DNA of 64,000 bases from Delphinus delphis (taxonomy: Eukaryota > Chordata > Mammalia > Artiodactyla > Delphinidae), in the NCBI RefSeq assembly GCF_949987515.2, contig NC_082702.1, positions 52,607,600 to 52,671,599 on the forward strand, written 5' to 3'. Positions 57,083 to 64,000 of this stretch are shown one piece after another. The notes under the pieces were generated by a model. It was not told the origin of the DNA, did not search any database, and was given only the letters and a program-made list of their open reading frames with translations. Position 1 is the first letter of the stretch; the number at the start of each line of letters is the position of its first letter. Made by a program: the position numbers and the translations under genes.

Positions 57083-57280
57083 GGGACTTCCCTGGTACTC
57101 AGGTGGTTAAGACTCCATGCTCCCAATGCAGGGGACATGGGTTCGATCCCTGGTCGGGGAACTAGATCTCTCATGCTGCAAATAAGAGCCCACATGCCGC
57201 AACTAAAGATCTCACGTGCCGCAACTAAGACCCGGCGCAGGCAAATAAATGAGTAAATATTAAAGAAAAAAAAAAAGAAA
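57083..57280 (+). mobile_element. CHR-1-type SINE
   Basis: GGGACTTCCCTGGTACTCAG head, GGTTCGATCCCTGGTCGGGG B-box region, two 'CATGCCGCAACTAAAGATC' style units and an A-rich tail. Confidence 0.9.
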
Positions 57281-57310
57281 ACGAAATTCCGTATGGTCTG
57301 GGGAGAGAAG

Positions 57311-57496
57311 TTTTTTTTTCTAAATTTATTTATTTATTATTTTTGGCTGTGTTTGGTCTTTGTTGCTCTGTGTGGGCTTCCTCTAGCTGGGGAGAGTAGC
57401 TCCATGGTATGTGGGATCTTCTTGGACCAGGGCTTGAACCCATGTCCCCTGCATTGGCAGGGGGATTCCTAACCACTGCGCCACCAGGGAAGTCCA
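57311..57496 (-). mobile_element. CHRL-type SINE (shortened), antisense
   Basis: T-run with TTTATTTATTTATT, GGCTGTGTTTGGTCTTTGTT, CTTCCTCTAGCTGGGGAGAG and reversed head GCGCCACCAGGGAAGTCC. It sits head to head with the SINE at 57083-57280, about 30 bp away. Confidence 0.88.
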
Positions 57497-57504
57497 TGGG
57501 GGGG

Positions 57505-58160
57505 GACGTTTTTAATAGGCAAAATTTGGTGTGAGGGCTGCAGGGTGTGTGACTTTTGTCTGATTGGTTGTTGGTGAGGTAACAGGGCGGTGCTTCAGGA
57601 ATGTTGAGCTCAGCCTGAAGTAGTTACCATCCTCCACCTGGATGGGGCCTAAGTTCCTGCAGAAGAACTCAAAGATACTGTTATGTACATTCCTTGAGGA
57701 GGACCCTGCCACAAGGCTGCACTATTGTTTCTTTCTCTTTTTTTTTGCGGTGTGCAGGCCTCTCACTGTTGTGGCCTCTCCCGTTGCGGGGCACAGGCTC
57801 CGGACGCTCAGGCTCAGCGGCCATGGCTCACGGGCCCAGCCGCTCCGCAGCATGTGGGATCTTCTTCCCAGACGGGGACAGGAACCCGTGTCCCCTGTAT
57901 CGGCAGGTGGACTCTCAACCACTGCGCCACCAGGGAAGCCCCTGCACTATTGTTTCTTGACTGCTCCTCCCTTGTTTCTGTGTTCCTTCCCTTCCCTGAT
58001 TAGCAACTGTTTGGATCTGCCCTTTGGAACTCAGAGAAGGTCAAGGAGGCTGAATAAAGCCCACTTCCTACAAACAAGAAACAGGGGACACAGATAGGGC
58101 TTGTACCTGGGAGAGCCCCACAGGGTGCTGCTCAGTTTCAAGGCCACCGCAGAGCTGAAA
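57505..58160 (+). mobile_element. LTR-like remnant, copy B, interrupted by a CHR-2 SINE
   Basis: GAACTCAAAGATACTGTTAT GTACATTCCTTGAGG and, after the SINE, GGCTGAATAAAGCCCACTTC CTACAAACAAGAAACAGGGG ACAC. Its two ends match copy A (56185-56290), which lacks the middle. The AATAAA here suggests an LTR R-region. No viral coding frame present. Confidence 0.55.
57734..57941 (-). mobile_element. CHR-2-type SINE, antisense
   Basis: Reversed tail, GGCCTCTCACTGTTGTGGCC core and reversed head GCGCCACCAGGGAAGCCC. The 17-bp target duplication CTGCACTATTGTTTCTT is perfect (57717-57733 and 57942-57958). Confidence 0.95.
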
Positions 58161-58182
58161 CCGTGCATCTCAGATTGGGACT

Positions 58183-58371
58183 GTTTTTTAAAATATTTAT
58201 TTATGTATTTGTTTGGCTGTGTCGGGTCTTAGTTGTGGCATGTGGGATCTTTAATTGCAGCATGTGAACTCTTAGTTGCAGCATGTGGGATCTAGTTCCC
58301 TGACCAGGGATCGAACCCGGGCCCCCTGCGTTGGGGATGTTGGGTCTTGCCTGGACCACCAGGGAAGTCCC
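58183..58371 (-). mobile_element. CHR-1-type SINE, antisense
   Basis: TTTTTTAAAATATTTATTTA tail, GGCTGTGTCGGGTCTTAGTT and reversed head CTGGACCACCAGGGAAGTCC. Target duplication CTCAGATTGGGACT at 58169-58182 and 58372-58385. Confidence 0.93.
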
Positions 58372-58439
58372 CTCAGATTGGGACTTGAACCCACGTTTGT
58401 TTACCTGAGATCACACACCTGGTCTCAGGACTTAATGAA

Positions 58440-58910
58440 GCTCAGGTTCTTGATGTCTCATCGCAGAAAGAATTCAGTGAGAGACAAAGTGATAGATAAG
58501 AAGTGCATTTATTTAGAGAGAAACACACTCGGCGGACAGAGTGTGGGCCATCTCATAAGGCGAGAGTGGTCCCAGGGTATGGGATTGTCAGTTTTTATGG
58601 GGGTGGGTAATTTCATAGGCTAATGGGTGGGAGGAGTATTCCAGCTATTTTGGGGGAAACGGTGGAGATTTCCAGGAATTGGGCTGTCACCCACTTGTGG
58701 ACCTTTGTGGTCGCCTTGGAACTGTCATGGCAACTGTGGGTGTGTCATTTAGCTGATGTGTCACAATGAGCGCGTAATGAGGCTCCAGGTCCACTGGAAG
58801 TGGGCCGCCATCTTGGACCTAAACTGATTAGAACCAAATATGTCATGTCCTCGGGCTATGTTATTCTTTGAAAGGTTGCGCCCTGCCTCCTTCCCTCTGT
58901 TTCAGAGCCC
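58440..58910 (-). mobile_element. LTR-like remnant of a second endogenous-retrovirus family, antisense
   Basis: GTGAGAGACAAAGTGATAGA TAAG, GTGCATTTATTTAGAGAGAA ACACACTC, CCTTGGAACTGTCATGGCAA CTG and AATGAGGCTCCAGGTCCACT GG are blocks I recognise from a cetartiodactyl/carnivore LTR. Non-coding relic. Confidence 0.6.
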
Positions 58911-59539
58911 CCCATGAGGGACCCCACACAGGAAAGGCTGGACGCCCTGAGGGGGGCCTCCTGCAGAACTGATGTCCAGAGCTGCCAGGTTTGAGGGTCT
59001 GGCCTCAAGTCACCCTGCAAAGCAAGCATCTGTCTATTTTGATTTTTTTTTAAAGAAACATATTCATTTACAAGAGAAAGACTTATAGATCATAACCATG
59101 CATTTCGGTGGCATAAACGAACGAATGAATGAAAAACTCCGATGTGAAGACAGGAAAGGAGCTCTGCCGATGGACCAAGGGGCAGTGGGCATCTGACCTA
59201 CATCCACCATCAGGGGTTGGACAGTGAGACTGGAATCTTGATGTTGAGACAAGCAAGTGTGTCTCTGGGGCAGCCAGGCCATAGTCTCCTGCAGAGTCTG
59301 TCCCTTCTTAGATGTGGATCCCATGACAGACCCAGGACCATCCTCCACTGCCCATCATCCCACCAGGAGAGCACCTTTCCTTTGCTTCCCGTAGCCTTTC
59401 ATTCATTCAATCACCCATTCATTCATTCACTGAGCAAAAATATATACACTGAACCTTGAAAGCACTGATAACTGAAAGAAGCCAAGGTCCACATGCTTTA
59501 ACGTTCCAGTTGTCTGAGCGAGTGTCCAGCGCGGGGAAC

Positions 59540-59770
59540 TCTCTGGAGGCAGAAAGTCAACTAATGGTTGCTTAGGGCCAAGGGGTCAGGGGACCAGGAG
59601 GTGACAGCTAAAGGGCAGAGGTTTCTTTTTGGTGATGAACATGTTCTAAAACTGACTCTGGTGATGTCTGCACGGCTCTGTAAATATGCTAAAAAAACAT
59701 GGAATTGTACATGTTACTTGGGTGGATTGTATGTGAAATATATCTCAGTAAGCCTGTTTTTTTTTTTTTT
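59540..59770 (+). mobile_element. L1M 3'-end fragment
   Basis: GGTTTCTTTTTGGTGATGAA CATGTTC, CTGGTGATGTCTGCACGGC and GGATTGTATGTGAAATATAT CTCAG are a common L1M 3' end; a T-rich run follows. Confidence 0.7.
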
Positions 59771-60514
59771 CTTTTTTAATGTATTGAGTACCTACTGTGT
59801 GCCAGGCACACTGGGGACTCAGGTCTGAATACAGTAAACCCTGTCCTCCACCACATACAGCCTGAGGGAGGAGGCGACCATTAGACTAATCCCACAGATA
59901 TTTTCCATCAAGGCGGTGTATCTATTGAGCTGAAAGGAAGTACAGGCTGGAGGGAGCGCTGCCCAGGGCAGCACAGAGCTGACCTGGAGAAGGAGCCGGG
60001 AATGACCCGCCCCGAGGGGAGATGGAGGAGGGAACAGCCTTCCAAGCAGAGGGAAGCAAGGGTGGAGGCCCTGAGGCAGTGCCTGGCACTTGGGGGGGCA
60101 GACTGCCAGGACGGAGAGGAGGAGTGTGCAGCGGGACAGACGGGCAAGGCCCTTAGGTCTCAGTCCTCAGGCACGGTTAGCATTTGGGGGCTGAGGCCAG
60201 CACCTCACCTCCCACATTGTATTAAGATGTGCTTTCTCCGGGGCTTCCTGTTAATGAAACAGGAAGTAAGGTCTCTTGAGGTAGCAGCCAGCTGAGAGTG
60301 CTTTGAGGACAAAGGGGCATCAGGAAGGTGGCTAGCAGGTGAGACCTGGCTGGCCCGGTTCACAGCTGTCTGCTTCTGGTGGCCAGGACGAGAGCCAGCG
60401 GAGGGCAGGGTGGCAGCTCCAACGCCCCTGAGGTCCCCGCCGCTGCTGAGTGAGGCTACGGCTGCACCAGGCCCTGGTGGGGGGCGGAGGCAGCGTTCAG
60501 GGACTCCAGGTCCA

Positions 60515-60538
60515 TGACGTCAGTGTTGCCATGGAGAC
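60515..60538 (+). promoter_or_regulatory. CRE (TGACGTCA) next to an RFX X-box-like site
   Basis: TGACGTCA at 60515-60522 is a perfect palindromic CREB/ATF site. Two bases later GTTGCCATGGAGAC (60525-60538) fits an imperfect RFX X-box palindrome. The flanks are GC-rich with a GGGGCGG box just upstream. No CCAAT box seen nearby. Confidence 0.5.
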
Positions 60539-62347
60539 CCCCCCTCCCCCGGCTTCCAGCAGCACGTGTTGCAGCTGCTGGAGACCCCCGGGCAGGGAAG
60601 GCTCTGCAGGAAGAACAGCCCTGAACCCTGCGGGCCTGTGCCCCAGAGCGCGGTCCGGGAGAAGGCAGGGTACCAGCACCGGGAGGGGGGCCCTCCAGCC
60701 CTCCATCCTGCCCGCAAGCCTGTCACCCAGACACGCTCCTGTCTTGCAGTCTGGGAGATGTCTTGGTGTAAAACAGCTCAGGCTGTGGCCGTTCCCCACA
60801 GTGGCGGCCAAGGGAGGCGGGCTTGTAGGCTCCCTCTACTGACCCCTCCCACCCCCGCACTCCTAGCTCCATTGTTTCGTTTTTAATGTCCCTTCATTCA
60901 ACGATTTCCGGAGACCTCCTCGTGCCAGGCGCTCTGCCGAGCTGAGCACCTGTGATCCTCAGGGCGGTCCAGCAAGGGAAGCTGGCCCACTGCTCACGTA
61001 TGGAGCACACATGTAACATGGTGTGTTCTTTGTCGCTAAACCTTGTTCTCTGAAATCTTTCTTTTCAGTTTCTTAAAGACACTTTCAGTAGCAAAATGCC
61101 CAGGCTAGTTGAGAACGTTAGCCTCCCATCCAATTTCACGTTCATTTCATGCCTTTTCCCTTTTCTGAGTCCCTGTCTCCTCCTGTGCGGGGCGAAGGTG
61201 GAGAAGGGACCACTGGTGTCCTTGCCCTTGTCTGGTCATTGCTGCTTCTCCTGGCTGGCCATCAGAGAAGTGACCAGGGGTGTTGACTTAAAAAAAAAAG
61301 AAAAAGTACAACCTAAAAGTTGAGGATTATGTTTCATTCGAGGACATTTCTGAGGACTGTAGCCCAGGAAGGCAGCCTCTCAGCTGGCTCTGAGGGACTG
61401 TTCCAAAGAGGTAAGGGAAGAACCTCGATATATAGGAGTTTTTGCTGGGAAAAAACAAATGCTGTAGAAAGACTTACAAAAGATTACTGCTCACCACAAA
61501 AACCAGACATCTCAAGTTAATGATCTTAGTGTCTTTCTGTGTATGGGATGGTGCAAGAGTCTGGCTCATTGAAATGATTCCTTTGATAGTCATCTTAACT
61601 CTCTAGGGCCAGTGTCCTGTATTTTTCCATCCTGAATTCCCTTCAGGGCGCACCTTCGGGATGGGAGGGCTATAGTGGCTGATGGCTTGATGGCGGGCAG
61701 CATTGTTTGTTTTCTGAAATGGCAGGCATCATGCTTTTGTCCACAGGGGTGTTCAGAGGCCGCCCAAACGTGTGCTTTTTGGGGAACCGTATGGATGGGG
61801 GCAGAGGTGAGGGTCCCCACGGCGTGTTCCCCTGCAGCTCGCTCCCCTTGTGGTCCATCTCCCACCTCCCACTGCTTCCTGGGGGTCGGGGGAAAGGGCT
61901 CCTCACCCTGGGGCCAGCGCTTTCGGGTGGGATGATACTAGGAAAGTGTCTCAGGCCCTGCTTCCTTCCTGGTGTCCATGTGATTCCCAGAACTCACGCC
62001 TCCCTGCAGTGCTCACCTCTTGCCAGTTCTCTTGCCCCTACATCAGGCAGGTGCCACGTGAAGATCAGCGGCACCTGCCTTACCTGGGGATGGGTGCAGG
62101 ACAGGGCTGAGCCTGGGACCTGGGAAGGGAAGTTTCTCCTTTTCTCTCCCTTCTCATCCCACCCCCATCTTTTGTTGGCGCTGGGATGATAAATGGGGAG
62201 AGCAGAACCTTTGCAGGCACATTTAATAAGCCTTGGGGTCTGGGCTTCTCTTTCCTGGCTTTTTCTAGAATGTGGGGAACTTACACCTAGATGCTGATTT
62301 CAGGGCTGCTGGAGAAGTTCCGCTCGGTATCCTTACTTTAAACATCT

Positions 62348-62625
62348 GTTCATTTATCCATCCATGCATTCATCATGTCATCACCCATCCATCCATCCGT
62401 CCATCTACCCGTTCATCATCTTCCACCCATTCATCCATCTATCCATCCATCATCCTCCATCCATCCACCCACCCATTCATCATCTTCCATCCATCCATCC
62501 ATCCATCCATCATCCTCCATTCACCCATTATCCTCCAACCATCCATTCGTTCATCCACCCATTCATCATCTTCCAGTCAGCCAGCCATCTATCCATCATC
62601 CTCCATCCAGCCATCCGTCCATCTT
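62348..62625 (+). repeat. (CATC)n-type tetranucleotide microsatellite
   Basis: About 280 bp of imperfect CATC/CATT units, with repeated CATCATCTTCCA and CATCATCCTCCA blocks that hint at a higher-order unit. Confidence 0.9.
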
Positions 62626-62706
62626 GTAAACCTACTATGTGCTGGTCACTCTGGCAGGTGAGGGATCTAGCAGTGCATAAACAAGGCCAAACCCCCTCTT
62701 TGGGTA

Positions 62707-62773
62707 GTAACATAGAGGAGACGTTTAGAAAACGTAACATAGAGGAGTAACATAGAGGAGACGTTTAGAAAAC
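62707..62773 (+). repeat. 40-bp local duplication
   Basis: GTAACATAGAGGAGACGTTT AGAAAAC at 62707-62733 recurs at 62747-62773; between them lies a third partial copy, GTAACATAGAGGA. Confidence 0.92.
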
Positions 62774-62834
62774 GTTCGTTCATTTATTTGACAGATATTT
62801 ACATGGGTCTCCTATGTGCTAGGCCCTGTGTTCT

Positions 62835-62990
62835 AGGATGGTGGGTGGATGGAGGGGTAGATGGATGGGTGGATGTGTGAGTGAATAAATGAATGAATAG
62901 GTAAGGAGATCAATGGATAGATGGATGGATAAATGAAAGGATAGGTGAGGTGGGTGGGTAGATAAATGGGTGGGTGTGTACAGGGATGCA
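62835..62990 (+). repeat. (GGAT/GAAT)n tetranucleotide microsatellite
   Basis: About 155 bp of imperfect TGGATGGA, GAATGAATGAAT and GGTGGGTGGG units, opposite in strand sense to the CATC array on its left. Confidence 0.85.
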
Positions 62991-63014
62991 TGCATGGTTC
63001 AATGACTCCTGAAT

Positions 63015-63235
63015 GGATGTATTAATTATCTGTTGCTGTGTAACAAATCACCCCAAAATTTAGTGGCTTAAAGCAAGCATTATGTCACCACTTCTGTGGG
63101 ACAGGAATTCTGGAGTGACTTAGCTGGGCAGTTCTGACTCAGTCCTGACTTCTCATTGCAACCAAGGTATCAGCTGGGGCTGGAGGACCCGCTTCTACGA
63201 TGGCTCCCTCTCATGGCTGTTGGTGGGAGGCCTTT
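63015..63235 (+). repeat. Medium-reiterated interspersed repeat, fragment
   Basis: ATTATCTGTTGCTGTGTAAC AAATCACCCC and AATTTAGTGGCTTAAAGCAA, then ACAGGAATTCTGGAGTGACT TAGCTGGGC. Confidence 0.65.
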
Positions 63236-63639
63236 GTTTCTCCATCACCATCGCGTCTCCCTTTTCTTTTTTCTCTGTTTGTTAGAAGCAAGTCACTAAG
63301 TCCGATGACACTCAGAGAGAGGGGAATTAGGCTCCACCTCTTGAAGGAAGGGCATCAAAGAATTTGTGGACAGGTTTTAAAACCATCACAACAGATAAAT
63401 GAATGGCACACCCACTATTCTTCCTGTATGTTGGAATCTTAGAATAATCTTAGAACAGGGACCCTCCTTCGTAACTGCACAGTTAAATTCATCTGGGATA
63501 CTTAGAAAATATCAGTGCCCAGGGCTCGACCCCCAGACCGTCTTATTTAGTTAGTCTGGTGAGACCCGTGGACATTTGTGTTTGTTTTGTGGAGTGATCT
63601 TAAACTTTAATCATGAAACCCAGCATGTATATTCCCATT

Positions 63640-64000
63640 ACATGTTTTTTTGTAATTGTGGTGAAATATACGTAACATATTACCATTTTAAACCTTTTTT
63701 TTGCGGTACGCGGGCCTCTCACTGCTGTGGCCCTTCCCGTTGCGGAGCACAGGCTCCGGACGCGCAGGCTCAGCGGCCATAGCTCGCAGGCCCAGCCGCT
63801 CCACGGCATGTGGGATCTTCCGGGACTGGGGCACGAACCCGCGTCCCCTGCATCGGCAGGCGGACTCTCAACCACTGCGCCACCAGGGAAGCCCCATTTT
63901 AACCATTTTTGAGGGTACAATTCAGTGGCATTAAGTGCATTCACATTATGGTACAACCGTCACCTCCAGAACTTTCTCACCTTCCCAGGCTGAAAGTCTG
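63640..64000. mobile_element. Old LINE-1 3'-region fragment, split by a SINE and running off the window
   Basis: GTGGTGAAATATACGTAACA TATTACCATTTTAA before the SINE, and TTAACCATTTTTGAGGGTAC AATTCAGTGGC after it. Same family as 38270-38670. Confidence 0.65.
63695..63893 (-). mobile_element. CHR-2-type SINE, antisense
   Basis: Short T-run, GCGGTACGCGGGCCTCTCAC, GGCTCAGCGGCCATAGCTCG and reversed head GCGCCACCAGGGAAGCCC. CCATTTTAA on each side marks the target duplication. Confidence 0.92.

Larger units (their letters stand above)
48546..64000. other. Intergenic region downstream of CMIP
   Basis: No coding exon or RNA gene recognised. In order: MER5A relic, C-rich DNA, a GC-box minisatellite, MIR-like pieces (50720-50830, 52235-52400), an MLT1-like LTR, a medium-reiterated repeat, L1M blocks with nested SINEs, LTR remnants, a hAT-like element, further SINEs, a GC-rich patch with CRE and RFX-like motifs, and tetranucleotide microsatellites. 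Synteny in human predicts PLCG2 further to the right. Confidence 0.75.

Noticed and set aside
62272..62750. Open frames rich in His, Ser, Pro and Ile
   Set aside because: Products of the CATC tetranucleotide microsatellite.
62348..62990. CRISPR-like array
   Set aside because: The repeats are simple tetranucleotides without unique spacers, in a mammalian genome.
48546..64000. First exons of PLCG2 (next gene in human)
   Set aside because: No matching exon, promoter or CpG island could be recognised; the gene probably lies to the right of the window.

Overview
This window is mammalian nuclear DNA, almost certainly from a cetacean. It carries many tRNA-derived SINEs of the CHR families: the short CHR-1 type, the long CHRL type, and the CHR-2 type with its conserved 'GCGGAGCGGCTGGGCCCGTGAGCC' style core. 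Most have target-site duplications that can be read directly. CHR-1-like SINEs occur across cetaceans, hippos and ruminants, while CHR-2 type copies point to whales and dolphins. I cannot tell a toothed from a baleen whale.

The window holds one protein-coding gene, CMIP (C-Maf-inducing protein), on the + strand. Seventeen coding exons can be placed between 918 and 46597. All have GT-AG junctions, and the phases join without a frameshift into 560 codons plus a stop. They encode the C-terminal part of the protein, including its leucine-rich-repeat tail, and the open frame is intact. The N-terminal part with the PH domain must lie to the left of base 1. Twelve of the 16 internal exons are multiples of three, and one is a 27-nt microexon. 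The 3' UTR runs from 46598 to about 48545, where a single clear AATAAA sits about 20 nt before the likely cleavage point.

Layout: 1-917 is intron with a LINE-1-like fragment just upstream of the first visible exon. 918-46597 holds exons and introns filled with CHR SINEs, MIRs, MER5A/MER20-like hAT relics, L1M fragments and several local tandem duplications. 46598-48545 is the 3' UTR, with G-rich tracts, a CCCG tetranucleotide array and a Pumilio-type site. 48546-64000 is intergenic DNA in which I find no exon. It contains a GC-box minisatellite, an MLT1-like LTR, L1M fragments, remnants of other LTR elements, a hAT-like element, nested CHR SINEs and tetranucleotide microsatellites. In human the next gene downstream is PLCG2; none of it is recognisable here.

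I found no new biological system. The observations most worth checking are cis-regulatory or structural: two full-consensus CTCF motifs in convergent orientation (23005-23018 on + and 55186-55199 on -), a palindromic CRE next to an RFX X-box-like site downstream of the gene (60515-60538), near-identical 50-bp direct repeats on either side of the microexon and its neighbour, microsatellites abutting both splice sites of exon 16, G-rich and C-rich tracts in the 3' UTR, and a minisatellite that repeats a GC box.
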